A DNA stretch of 64,000 bases from Streptomyces sp. NBC_00704 (lineage in GTDB: Bacteria > Actinomycetota > Actinomycetes > Streptomycetales > Streptomycetaceae), in NCBI RefSeq assembly GCF_036226605.1, contig NZ_CP109000.1, positions 4,398,501-4,462,500 of the forward strand. Direction: 5' to 3'. Under the pieces are notes generated by a model. The model worked only from the letters and a program-made list of their open reading frames with translations, ran no database searches and was not told the DNA's origin. This document shows positions 25,867 to 34,283 of this stretch, one piece after another (the first letter of the stretch is position 1; each line of letters begins with the position of its first letter). The position numbers were made by a program, and so were the translations under genes.

Positions 25867-26933
25867 TCTCGGCAACGCGCCGCCCGACGCTCGCGGTCGT
25901 GGGGGCGACCGGGGCCGTCGGCACGGTCATGCTGCGGATCCTGTCCCAGCGGGCCGACGTCTGGGGCGAGATCAGACTCGTCGCCTCGCCGCGCTCGGCC
26001 GGCCGCAAGCTGGCCGTGCGCGGCGAGGAGGTCGAGGTGCTGGCCCTGTCGGAGGAGGTCTTCGACGGGGTCGACGTCGCCATGTTCGACGTGCCGGACG
26101 ACGTCGCCGCGCACTGGGCGCCGCTCGCCGCCGCCCGGGGCGTGGTCGTGGTGGACAACTCCGGCGCCTTCCGGATGGACCCGGACGTGCCGCTGGTGGT
26201 CCCGGAGGTCAACGGGCACACGGTGCGCAACAGGCCGCGCGGGATCGTCGCCAACCCGAACTGCACGACGCTGTCGATGATCGTCGCCCTGGGCGCGCTG
26301 CACGCCGAGTACGGGCTGCGCGAGCTGGTGGTGTCCTCGTACCAGGCGGTGAGCGGGGCCGGGCGGGCCGGGGTGGAGACGCTGCGGCAGCAGATCGCGC
26401 TGGTGGCCGGCACCGAGCTGGGCACGCACCCGGGCGACGTGCGGCGGGCCGTCGGCGACAACACGGGCCCGTTCCCGGAGCCGGTCGCGCTGAACGTCGT
26501 CCCGTGGGCGGGCTCGCTGCGCGAGGACGGCTGGTCCTCGGAGGAGATGAAGGTGCGGGACGAGTCCCGCAAGATCCTCGGGCTGCCGAAGCTGCCGGTG
26601 GCGGTGACCTGCGTGCGCGTTCCCGTCGTCACCACGCACTCGCTCACCGTCCACGCCCGTTTCCAGGACGAGGTCACCGTCGACGGGGCCCGCGAGATCA
26701 TCGCGACGGCTCCCGGCGTCGTCCTCTTCGACAACCCGGCGGCGGGGGAGTTCCCCACGCCCGCCGACGTGGTCGGCACCGACCCGACCTGGGTGGGCCG
26801 GGTGCGCCGGGCGCTGGACGACCCGACGGCGCTGGAGCTGTTCGTGTGCGGGGACAACCTGCGCAAGGGGGCCGCGCTGAACACCGCCCAGATCGCGGAG
26901 CTGCTGGCCGCCGAGCTGTCCGGACGGAAATGA
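25863..26933 (+). CDS. asd: Aspartate-semialdehyde dehydrogenase
   Basis: A 356-aa NADPH-dependent enzyme reducing aspartyl phosphate to aspartate semialdehyde. It has the N-terminal Rossmann motif VVGATGAVGTVML, the active-site Cys in NPNCTTLSM (about 136), SYQAVSGAGRAGVE, and the C-terminal catalytic His region RVPVVTTHS. TTG 25863 overlaps the ask stop by 4 bp (TTGA), giving tight coupling. By position it corresponds to S. coelicolor asd2 (from memory). Confidence 0.95.
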   Translation: MISATRRPTLAVVGATGAVGTVMLRILSQRADVWGEIRLVASPRSAGRKLAVRGEEVEVLALSEEVFDGVDVAMFDVPDDVAAHWAPLAAARGVVVVDNSGAFRMDPDVPLVVPEVNGHTVRNRPRGIVANPNCTTLSMIVALGALHAEYGLRELVVSSYQAVSGAGRAGVETLRQQIALVAGTELGTHPGDVRRAVGDNTGPFPEPVALNVVPWAGSLREDGWSSEEMKVRDESRKILGLPKLPVAVTCVRVPVVTTHSLTVHARFQDEVTVDGAREIIATAPGVVLFDNPAAGEFPTPADVVGTDPTWVGRVRRALDDPTALELFVCGDNLRKGAALNTAQIAELLAAELSGRK

Positions 26934-27038
26934 CGCCGACCCGCGCGGTGTCGGATTGTAAGATCTTTCAAGCAATGTGAGCCGGTCGACGGTCCGAACC
27001 ACTTGTATCGGACACCTATGGCATCCGAAGATTTTCCT

Positions 27039-27069
27039 CCCCGCCCCCGCAACCGTGCGCAGGGCGGGG
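27039..27069 (+). terminator. Possible ask-asd terminator
   Basis: CCCCGCCC (27039-27046) pairs with GGGCGGGG (27062-27069) around a 15-base loop, 106 bp past the asd stop. The stem is short but entirely G/C. Confidence 0.4.
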
Positions 27070-27105
27070 CGCGTCTTTGCGGTCACCCTGCGGTGTGCAC
27101 AGGCG

Positions 27106-27119
27106 TGTGAACGATCACA
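27106..27119 (+). promoter_or_regulatory. Crp-like dyad upstream of the sigma factor gene
   Basis: TGTGA-ACGA-TCACA, a perfect 5-bp-arm dyad with 4-base spacer, lies 158 bp before the sigma start. The same TGTGA-N4-TCACA architecture occurs in the crp-nth gap. It deviates from the reported Streptomyces GTG-N6-GNCAC motif by A instead of the conserved G. Confidence 0.4.
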
Positions 27120-27276
27120 GCGTACGGGGACGGCCGTGGTACGGGCGTGGGGACGCCCGTTCCTAGGGTTACAGGGGAAGAGCGGGACACATGAGACGGG
27201 TGCGCGGGGCCTTGGCCGACGCGAAAGAGACGCCGGACGCGTACAACCCCCGCGGGGGGAAGTGTGTCCAACTGGC

Positions 27277-27993
27277 GTGGCAGAGGTACTCGAACTCCCG
27301 GTGGCGCCCCTCGGCGCGGCCCTGCGGCCCCGCGGCGCCGTACGAACCCGCACCGCCGGCGCGCCCGGCGGCATGCCGGTGATCGCGCCCATGCCCGCAG
27401 CGCGGCCCGCCCGCGTCCCCGGCCAGCGTGACGGCGCCACCGCCCCCGACGGCGCCGCGACCGCGGCGACCACCGAGACCGCCGACGACACCGTGGCGGC
27501 CGGCACCACCGTCGACCACCTCACCGAGACCTACCGCGCCCACTACCGCTCCCTCCTCGGGCTCGCCGCCCTCCTCCTCGACGACACCGCCTCCTGCGAG
27601 GACGTCGTCCAGGAGGCCTTCATCCGCGTCCACTCCGCGCGCAAGCGCGTCCGCGACCCGGAGAAGACCCTCGCCTACCTGCGCCAGACGGTCGTCAACC
27701 TCTCCCGCTCCGCCCTGCGCCGCCGCATCCTCGGCCTGAAGCTGCTCTCCAAGCCGATGCCGGACATGGCCAGCGCGGAGGAGGGCGCCTACGACCAGCT
27801 GGAGCGCGACTCGCTCATCAAGGCCATGAAGGGCCTCCAGCGCCGCCAGCGCGAGGTCCTCGTGCTGCGCTACTTCGCGGACATGACCGAGGCCCAGGTC
27901 GCCGAGACCCTCGGCGTCTCCCTCGGCTCGGTCAAGGCGTACGGCTCGCGCGGGATCGCCGCCCTGCGCAAGGCCATGGAGGCGACGGCGTGA
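27277..27993 (+). CDS. ECF / SigE-family RNA polymerase sigma factor
   Basis: A 238-aa protein. After an unstructured Ala/Thr-rich N-terminus of about 75 residues comes sigma region 2 (LTETYRAHYRSLLGLAALLLDD...EDVVQEAFIRVHS) and region 4 (LQRRQREVLVLRYFADMTEAQVAETLGVSLGSVKAYGSRG), with regions 1 and 3 absent, as in ECF sigmas. GTG 27277 is the best compromise start: GGGGGGAA lies 14 bases upstream, and GTG 27262 and ATG 27373 are alternatives. The next gene overlaps by 4 bp and encodes a single-pass membrane protein likely to be its partner. A Crp-like dyad lies upstream. Confidence 0.85.
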   Translation: MAEVLELPVAPLGAALRPRGAVRTRTAGAPGGMPVIAPMPAARPARVPGQRDGATAPDGAATAATTETADDTVAAGTTVDHLTETYRAHYRSLLGLAALLLDDTASCEDVVQEAFIRVHSARKRVRDPEKTLAYLRQTVVNLSRSALRRRILGLKLLSKPMPDMASAEEGAYDQLERDSLIKAMKGLQRRQREVLVLRYFADMTEAQVAETLGVSLGSVKAYGSRGIAALRKAMEATA

Positions 27994-29150
27994 GCGGAGC
28001 AGCCGGTGAGCGGGACCACCGCGGCGGCCCCGACGGTCCCGGGCGCGACGAGCCCCCCGCGCGCCACGGGCCGCCGTCGCCCACACAAGAGCCGAAGCCC
28101 TCGCACGCTGGGAACTCAACCGTGAACCACCGCCTCGACGACCAGGGCCCCGACGGGCTCGACTCGGACGAGCTGGCACTGCGCCGGATGCTGCACGACG
28201 TCGTCCAGGAGATGGAGCCCCGCGACGGCGCCCTGGACCACCTGCGGCGGGCCGTCCCCGTCCGGCGGGCCCGCAAGCGGCAGGCGGCCGTCGGCATGGC
28301 GGCCGCGGCCCTCTTCCTCGGCACCGCCGTCCCCGCCGTCCTGCACGTGTCGAACGCGGGCGGCTCCGACGCCGACCCTTCCATCGCCGGCCAGGCATCC
28401 CAGGCGCAGGGAGGCGTCGATCAGGGCAAGAACCCCGACGGCGGCTCCTCGGGCAAGGTCGGCGACTCCACCGGCAGCACCGGTGAACCGGAGAAGAGCG
28501 GCGCCGCCGACTCCGGCCAGGGCAAGGCGGCCACGGACGGCGCCGCCTCCACCGGCCCCAGCGCCCCCACCGCGGCGGACGCGCCCGCCTGCCTGCCGGC
28601 CCAGCTGACGGCCGCCGACCCCACCGTCGCCGTCCCCGACGCGGCCGGCCTCGTCTACGGCGTCTTCCGCGTGCAGAACTCGTCGTCCGCCGCCTGCACC
28701 GTCGGCGGCGCCGTCTCCCTGACCTACGAGGCGCAGGGCGCCGCGGACGCCACGAAGATCACCGTCGTGGCGCACGCCTCCGGGGACGTGGCGGCCGCAC
28801 TGCCCGACCCCTCCCTCAACGTCACCCGGCTCACCCTCGCCCCCGGCTCCGCCTACGAGGTGAGGTTCGCCTGGGCGCCCGCCGAGACCTGCCCCACCCC
28901 CGGCGGCCCCGGCGGCGGGGACGGCGGCGGCACGGCCTCCCCCTCGCCCTCGCCGAGCGAGCCGGCCGGCGCGTCCGGCGGCGAGACCGCCTCCGGCGCC
29001 ACGGCCCAGCTGTACACGGAGGACGGCACGGCCGAGGGAAGCGTCGTGGTGTCGTACAAGAGCGCGGACGGCTCGGCGGCCGCCAGGGCGACCGTGCCGA
29101 ACGCGTGCGCCGGGACGATCTACCGGACGGGCGTGCTGGCCTCGTCCTGA
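27990..29150 (+). CDS. Single-pass membrane protein, probable sigma-factor partner
   Basis: A 386-aa protein coupled to the sigma gene by a GTGA overlap. Residues 1-95 are cytoplasmic with a helical segment DSDELALRRMLHDVVQEMEPRDGALDHLRRAVP. One TM helix (AAVGMAAAALFLGTAVPAVL, about 99-118) precedes a long Gly/Ser/Thr-rich linker and a secreted beta-sandwich-like region with Cys pairs. No zinc anti-sigma HxxxCxxC motif is visible, so if it controls the sigma factor it does so by another route. The last 31 bp overlap the convergent SURF1 gene. Confidence 0.72.
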   Translation: MSGAAGERDHRGGPDGPGRDEPPARHGPPSPTQEPKPSHAGNSTVNHRLDDQGPDGLDSDELALRRMLHDVVQEMEPRDGALDHLRRAVPVRRARKRQAAVGMAAAALFLGTAVPAVLHVSNAGGSDADPSIAGQASQAQGGVDQGKNPDGGSSGKVGDSTGSTGEPEKSGAADSGQGKAATDGAASTGPSAPTAADAPACLPAQLTAADPTVAVPDAAGLVYGVFRVQNSSSAACTVGGAVSLTYEAQGAADATKITVVAHASGDVAAALPDPSLNVTRLTLAPGSAYEVRFAWAPAETCPTPGGPGGGDGGGTASPSPSPSEPAGASGGETASGATAQLYTEDGTAEGSVVVSYKSADGSAAARATVPNACAGTIYRTGVLASS

Positions 29151-30031
29151 GCGCGCTCCGACGGCCCGGCGACCGCGTCCGGGGCGGCGGCCCCGTCCGG
29201 GGCGGCGGCCCCGTCCGGGGCGGCGGCCCCGTCCGGGGCGGCGGCCCCGTCCGGGCCGGTGACCGCCGGCTCCTGCGGGACGATCCCGAGCCGGGCGTCC
29301 CGCTCGAACTCGACCTCGCGGCGCAGCAGCCGGAACCACATGAAGACCACGAACCCGGCGAAGACGAACCACTCGCCGGTGTAGCCGAGGTTCTGGAACG
29401 CCTTCAGATCCAGGCCCGTGCCGGACGCCGCCTTCGCGGGCACCGCCGTCATCCCCGGCGAGGCCTCGTCCAGCGTGATCCACGCGTCGTACAGGTCGTA
29501 GGGCACCAGGTTGACCAGGGACGCGGCGCTGATCGCCGCCGTCTGCCCGGCCGGCAGGCCGCCCCGGCCGCTCACCCCGTCGTCGCCGGGCTGCTCGGAG
29601 GCCTGGAGCGCCCCCGTCACCGTCACCTCACCGGCGGGCGCCGCCGGGGCCTTCGCCGCGTCCGCCCGGCCCGGCAGCCAGCCGCGCACGACCGGCAGCG
29701 CCCGGCCGCCGTCGACGCGCAGCAGGGACAGCACGTAGAAGCCGTTCTTCCCGTCCAGCTCCCGGTCGGGCACCAGCAACTGGGCGCCGTAGCGACCGGT
29801 GGCGGTGGCCTGCCTGCCCGAGGTCGCCTTGTCCACGGGCAGCAGCTCGGCCAGCGGCCGCACGGCCCCCGTACGGGCCGACTCGGCCTGCGTCTTCGCG
29901 TCACGGTGGTCGTCCACCCGCGCCTCGAACCGGCTCAGCTGCCAGGACCCCATGAACAGGCAGAAGGGGATGGCCAGCAGCACGAAGACGTTGATCCCCC
30001 ACCATCGGGGCGTCAGCAGAAACCGGTACAC
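29120..30031 (-). CDS. SURF1-family cytochrome oxidase biogenesis protein
   Basis: A 303-aa protein. TM1 (WWGINVFVLLAIPFCLFMGSWQL, about 10-32) is followed by the SURF1 extracytoplasmic domain (VDDHRDAKT; LPVVRGWLPG; DLYDAWITLDE) and TM2 (YTGEWFVFAGFVVFMWFRLLRREVEFE, about 225-250). SURF1 helps insert heme a into cytochrome c oxidase. GTG 30031 starts immediately before YRFLLTPRWWG, the normal family N-terminus. The C-terminal tail carries four PDGAAA repeats encoded by perfect 18-bp copies. The 3' end overlaps the convergent gene by 31 bp. Confidence 0.88.
   Translation of the reverse strand: MYRFLLTPRWWGINVFVLLAIPFCLFMGSWQLSRFEARVDDHRDAKTQAESARTGAVRPLAELLPVDKATSGRQATATGRYGAQLLVPDRELDGKNGFYVLSLLRVDGGRALPVVRGWLPGRADAAKAPAAPAGEVTVTGALQASEQPGDDGVSGRGGLPAGQTAAISAASLVNLVPYDLYDAWITLDEASPGMTAVPAKAASGTGLDLKAFQNLGYTGEWFVFAGFVVFMWFRLLRREVEFERDARLGIVPQEPAVTGPDGAAAPDGAAAPDGAAAPDGAAAPDAVAGPSERAQDEASTPVR
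29181..29252 (-). repeat. Four perfect 18-bp tandem copies inside SURF1
   Basis: The unit GGGGCGGCGGCCCCGTCC is repeated exactly four times, encoding PDGAAA in the SURF1 tail. Identity of all copies suggests recent slippage expansion. Confidence 0.9.
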
Positions 30032-30189
30032 GCCCCCCACGGTACGGGGCCTGAAGCCCCCCGCGCCCCGCGGGGGTGAGCCTCTTCGGTGGGAAGCCGG
30101 TGCGTAGCCGGTGGGAAGTCGGTGGGAAGTTGTCCACAGGCTGGGGACCTCGGCGTCTCTTTGCGGGCGCGGGCGGGCAGTATGGGGCC

Positions 30190-32007
30190 ATGACTGAGAG
30201 CAACGCGTCCGCCGCACCCGAGCGGTACGAGGACATGCCCGACTGGGAGAAGCGCTTCCGCGCGCCCCGGGTGTCGCTGCCCGACTGGGCGCAGGACGCC
30301 CCCGACCACTCCCTCTTCGTGTCGAACGCGACCGGGACGTACGAGCTGTACGCCTGGGACCGTGCCACCGGCGACCGGCGACAGGTCACCGACCGGGCCA
30401 ACGGCACGACGGACGGCGTGCTCTCCCCGGACGGCGCCTGGATCTGGTGGTTCGACGACAAGGACGGCGACGAGTTCGGCGTCTGGCGCCGCCAGTCCTT
30501 CACCGGCGGCGAGGACGAACTGGCCACGCCCGGCCTGGACGCCTCCTACCCGGCGGGCCTCGCCCTCGGTCGCGACGGCCGCACGGCGGTCGTCGGCCGC
30601 TCCACCGACGAGGACGGCACCACCATCCACGTCACCCGCACCGGCGAGCCCCCCTTCGAGCTGTACCGCCACCGGGAGTCCGCCGGCGTCGGCGACCTCT
30701 CCCACGACGGGCGCCTCGTCGCCGTCGAACACACCGAGCACGGCGACGCGATGCACTCCGCGCTGCGCGTCCTGCACCTGGACGGCACCGAGGTCGCCGA
30801 ACTCGACGACACCCGCGGCGGCACCGTCGAGCTGGGCCTGGAGGTGCTGGGCTTCGCCCCCGTCGACGGCGACCCCCGCCTGCTCATCGGCCACCAGCGC
30901 CGCGGCCGCTGGGAGCCCCTCGTCTGGGACGTGACGACGGGCGCCGAGACGGACCTGGACCTGGACCTGCCCGGCGACGTCAGCGCCGAGTGGTACCCGG
31001 ACGGCTCCGGCCTGCTCATCGTGCACAGCTTCGAGGCCCGCAGCGAGATGTTCCGCTACGACCTGGCGAGCGCCGAGCTGGAGCGGATCCCCACCCCGCC
31101 GGGCACCGTCTCCGGGGCGACCGCCCGCCCCGACGGCAGCGTGGAGTACCTGTGGTCCTGCGCGGCCCGGCCGCCCGTGGTCCGCTCCACGACCGGCGAG
31201 GTGGTCCTCGAACCCCCCGGCCCGAAGTCGCCGGGCTCCGTCCCCGTGCAGGACGTGTGGGTGGAGGGCCCCGGCGGCCGCATCCACGCCCTCGTCCAGA
31301 AGCCCGCGGACGCCACCGGCCCGCTGCCCACCGTCTTCGACATCCACGGCGGCCCGACCTGGCACGACAGCGACGCCTTCGCGGCCGCGCCGGCGGCCTG
31401 GGTGGACCACGGCTACGCGGTGGTCCGCGTCAACTACCGCGGCTCCACCGGCTACGGCCGCGCCTGGACCGACGCGCTGAAGCACCGCGTGGGCCTCATC
31501 GAGCTGGAGGACATCGAGGCCGTCCGCGAATGGGCGGTGGACTCCGGCCTCGCCGACCCCGCCCGGCTGATCCTCACCGGCGGCTCCTGGGGCGGCTACC
31601 TCACCCTCCTCGGCCTCGGCGTCCAGCCCGACGCCTGGGCCGTGGGCATCGCCGCCGTGCCCGTCGCCGACTACGTCACGGCCTACCACGACGAGATGGA
31701 GGCCCTGAAGGCGATGGACCGCACCCTCCTCGGCGGCACCCCCGAGGAGGTCCCCGAACGCTTCGAGGCCTCCTCCCCGCTGACCTACGTCGACAAGGTG
31801 CGGGCCCCCGTCCACATCTCGGCCGGCGTGAACGACCCCCGCTGCCCCATCCGCCAGATCGACAACTACGTCCGACGCCTGGAGGCCAGAGGCGCGGTGC
31901 ACGAGGTGTACCGCTACGACGCGGGCCACGGCTCACTCGTGGTCGACGAACGCATCAAGCAGGTCCGCCTGGAGCTGGAGTTCGCGGAACGGCACCTGCC
32001 GGTCTGA
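30190..32007 (+). CDS. S9-family prolyl oligopeptidase-like serine peptidase
   Basis: A 605-aa cytoplasmic peptidase. An N-terminal seven-bladed beta-propeller (WD40-like PD40 repeats such as ADRRQVTDR...GVLSPDGAWIWWFDDKDGDEFG) gates a C-terminal alpha/beta-hydrolase domain: FDIHGGPTWHD, nucleophile Ser in TGGSWGGYL (about 465), Asp in GVNDPRCP (about 549) and His in YDAGHGSLV (about 580). It would cleave short peptides after particular residues or act as an acylaminoacyl peptidase. ATG 30190 directly follows CAGTATGGGGCC, so the transcript may be leaderless. Confidence 0.92.
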   Translation: MTESNASAAPERYEDMPDWEKRFRAPRVSLPDWAQDAPDHSLFVSNATGTYELYAWDRATGDRRQVTDRANGTTDGVLSPDGAWIWWFDDKDGDEFGVWRRQSFTGGEDELATPGLDASYPAGLALGRDGRTAVVGRSTDEDGTTIHVTRTGEPPFELYRHRESAGVGDLSHDGRLVAVEHTEHGDAMHSALRVLHLDGTEVAELDDTRGGTVELGLEVLGFAPVDGDPRLLIGHQRRGRWEPLVWDVTTGAETDLDLDLPGDVSAEWYPDGSGLLIVHSFEARSEMFRYDLASAELERIPTPPGTVSGATARPDGSVEYLWSCAARPPVVRSTTGEVVLEPPGPKSPGSVPVQDVWVEGPGGRIHALVQKPADATGPLPTVFDIHGGPTWHDSDAFAAAPAAWVDHGYAVVRVNYRGSTGYGRAWTDALKHRVGLIELEDIEAVREWAVDSGLADPARLILTGGSWGGYLTLLGLGVQPDAWAVGIAAVPVADYVTAYHDEMEALKAMDRTLLGGTPEEVPERFEASSPLTYVDKVRAPVHISAGVNDPRCPIRQIDNYVRRLEARGAVHEVYRYDAGHGSLVVDERIKQVRLELEFAERHLPV

Positions 32008-32027
32008 CCCTGGGGCCCGGGATCGCC

Positions 32028-32117
32028 TTGTACGGGTTGTACGGGTTGTACGGGCTATGTGGGTTGTGCGGGTTGTACGGGCTATGTCGGTTGTACGGGT
32101 TGGGCGGGTTGTACGGG
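32028..32117 (+). repeat. Ten exact-period 9-bp repeats (TTGTACGGG type)
   Basis: Ten consecutive 9-bp units span exactly 90 bp. Six are TTGTACGGG; the others are CTATGTGGG, TTGTGCGGG, CTATGTCGG and TTGGGCGGG. The array begins 21 bp after the peptidase stop. It is much richer in T than the surrounding DNA. Not a CRISPR: there are no unique spacers. Confidence 0.9.
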
Positions 32118-32160
32118 ACGGGTAAAGGCGGCGAGGGCGAGAAGCCTCCGCAGCCCCACC

Positions 32161-32260
32161 CGCCCGTCACGCCCCCCGCCCGTCACGCCGGCACCGGCCC
32201 GTCACGCCCCCCCGCCCGTCACGCCGGCACCGGCCCGTCACGCCCCCCACCCGTCACGCC
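32161..32260 (+). repeat. CCCGTCACGCC-type repeats
   Basis: At least six copies of CCCGTCACGCC separated by CCCC or GGCACCGG run up to the stop codon of the minus-strand channel gene. No gene is supported between 32008 and 32262. Confidence 0.75.
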
Positions 32261-32262
32261 CC

Positions 32263-34197
32263 CTACCGCCTGCGCCGCAGCAACTCGGCCAGCCCCCGGC
32301 GGGTGGCCGCCAGCACCACCCGGTCCGAGCCCCGCAGGACGTACTCGTCCGGCAGATCCCACACCAGCCCGGGGCCGCCCTGCCGCTCCCGCCCCGTGTC
32401 CAGCGCCAGCACCCGCCAGTAGCCGGCCCGGAACGCCTCCCCGACCGTCCTGCCCTCCAGCTGCGCGTACCCCGCGACCTCCAGCGCGGCGAACAGCAGC
32501 ACCCGCCGCTCCACCGGGATCGCCCCCAGGATCTGCCGGCCCATCATGGCCCCGGCGAACGACGGAGCCGACAGATGCGAAACACTCCGGCTGCGGGTCA
32601 GTGCCTGGGGATGCGCCGCCCGCAGGGTCCGGTACACGGCGGTCGCGAAGTCGTCGTCGTACAGCCGCAGCACCACCCGCAGATCCGGCCGCAGCGAGCG
32701 GGCGTACAGCGCGGCCTCCAGGTTCGTCGTGTCGGAACTGGTCACCGCGAGCAGCGCGTGCGCCCGGTGGATCTTCGCGGCCTCCAGCACCCCCTCCTGC
32801 GTGACGTCCCCGAGCACCACCGGCGCCCGCAGCCGCCGCGCCACCGCCAGCCCGCGCGCCTCGGGCCCCGCCTCGACGCACACCACCGGGATGTCCAGCT
32901 CCCGCAGCCGGATCAGCACCCGCGTGCCGATCTTCCCCAGCCCCAGCAGCACGACATGCCCGCCGAGCCCCCGGGGCGGCCGGCGCAGCGTCCCCGCCCC
33001 GCGGAACGTCCCGAGCGCCTCCAGCACCGCCGCCAGCAGCACCGGCAGCAGCAGCAACCCGATCAGTCCGGACAGGAGTTGCAGGACCTGCCGCCCGGTG
33101 TTCGCCCCCACCGCCGGGTCGTTGATCGCGAACAGGTCCAGCAGCGTCAGGTACAGCGCGCCCAGCGGATGGACCCCGGTCACCACCCACAGCGCCACCG
33201 CCAGCGCGAACACGCACCCGACCAGCCCGGCCAGCGACCACCGCAGCCGCCGCGAGAACAACGAGGCGAACGGCGCCATGACCCCGACGCCCCGCCCGGC
33301 GGGCAGCGCGGGCCCGGCCGAGTAGGCGACCTGCTCCAGGACGACCGATCCGCGCCTGCCCGACGCGGCGGCCTCCCGCACCGTCTCCGCGTCCGGCAGC
33401 AGCAGCGGGCCGTGCTCGCCGCTGGTCTCGGAACCGTCCGCGAACGCCGGGTCGCCGCCGTTCGCCGACAGCAGCGCGAGCGTGGGGCGACCCGGCGCGC
33501 CCGGCTCCCCGGTCCCGGACGGCGGCCGCTCGACCGCGCGCAGCAGCAGCCCGTCCGTCTGGACGACCTTGCTGGTGCCGACGACGGCGGTCGCGGCGAG
33601 CGCGGGCGCGGCGGTGTCGGCGTCGGACAGGACCGTCGTCGAGGCGTCCCCGGACGTGCGGGAGACGTCGGGGTCGTCGCCGGTGGCCAACGCGGCTGCC
33701 TGGTCGAGGAGTTCCTCGATGTGCTGGCCCAACCGCCGGTTGTAGAGCCGCAGTACCAGCCGCAGCCGGGGATTGAGCCGGCGGGCGGTGAGGGCGGCGC
33801 GGATGTTCGTCTCGTCGTCGTCGTACACGAGGGCCAGCGCGGCGGCCCGCTCCACGCCCGCCTCGGCCAGCACGGCCTCGGTGGCCTCCACAGCCTCCAA
33901 CACGCGCTGGCGGCCCGCGGGTTCGCCCGGCGCCGGGGACGGCGTGCCGTTGCCCGCCGCCCGGTTGACGGCCGCGCTCACCACCCGGTCGAGCAGCGCC
34001 GCCGACACCGCGCGGGCCCGCCCGACGACCGGCGGCCGCACCATGCGCTCGGCGGGCGGGACGACGAGCGTGACCTGTTCCTCGTACACGCCCCGCAGTT
34101 CGGCGGCGAGCCGGTGCGCCAGGCCGTCGTCGCCGCACACCACCATGTGCGCGCCGGCGGCCCCCGGCGGCTGACCCTGATTCGGAACGCTCCCCAC
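32263..34197 (-). CDS. Two-RCK-domain ion channel / TrkA-N protein
   Basis: A 644-aa membrane protein. A first Rossmann-like RCK domain (HMVVCGDDGLAHRLAAEL, about 17-34, to about 170) precedes membrane segments (LRWSLAGLVGCVFALAVALWVV, about 318; LQLLSGLIGLLLLPVLLAAVLEAL, about 370). Between them is a pore-like hydrophobic loop, and a second RCK/TrkA-N domain follows (HVVLLGLGKIGTRVLIRL, about 411). No canonical TVGYG filter is seen, so the ion is uncertain; the layout resembles CASTOR/POLLUX-like channels. The start GTG 34197 has no clear ribosome site. It is divergent from the permease operon, 86 bp away. Confidence 0.8.
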   Translation of the reverse strand: MGSVPNQGQPPGAAGAHMVVCGDDGLAHRLAAELRGVYEEQVTLVVPPAERMVRPPVVGRARAVSAALLDRVVSAAVNRAAGNGTPSPAPGEPAGRQRVLEAVEATEAVLAEAGVERAAALALVYDDDETNIRAALTARRLNPRLRLVLRLYNRRLGQHIEELLDQAAALATGDDPDVSRTSGDASTTVLSDADTAAPALAATAVVGTSKVVQTDGLLLRAVERPPSGTGEPGAPGRPTLALLSANGGDPAFADGSETSGEHGPLLLPDAETVREAAASGRRGSVVLEQVAYSAGPALPAGRGVGVMAPFASLFSRRLRWSLAGLVGCVFALAVALWVVTGVHPLGALYLTLLDLFAINDPAVGANTGRQVLQLLSGLIGLLLLPVLLAAVLEALGTFRGAGTLRRPPRGLGGHVVLLGLGKIGTRVLIRLRELDIPVVCVEAGPEARGLAVARRLRAPVVLGDVTQEGVLEAAKIHRAHALLAVTSSDTTNLEAALYARSLRPDLRVVLRLYDDDFATAVYRTLRAAHPQALTRSRSVSHLSAPSFAGAMMGRQILGAIPVERRVLLFAALEVAGYAQLEGRTVGEAFRAGYWRVLALDTGRERQGGPGLVWDLPDEYVLRGSDRVVLAATRRGLAELLRRRR

Positions 34198-34283
34198 GAG
34201 GGAGAAGACTGCCTCACGGGGACGGGCGGTTCCACGACGGACGTGAACGGCCGGGGCGGAACTTCCGTAGGAAAGGGGAGGGA

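Noticed and set aside
32028..32117. CRISPR array
   Set aside because: Units are contiguous 9-mers with no unique spacers and no cas genes. The same applies to the arrays at 5.65, 7.5, 41.75 and 49.6 kb.
34198..34283. Zur box upstream of the permease operon
   Set aside because: No TGAAAATGATTTTCA-like dyad is present in the 86-bp gap.
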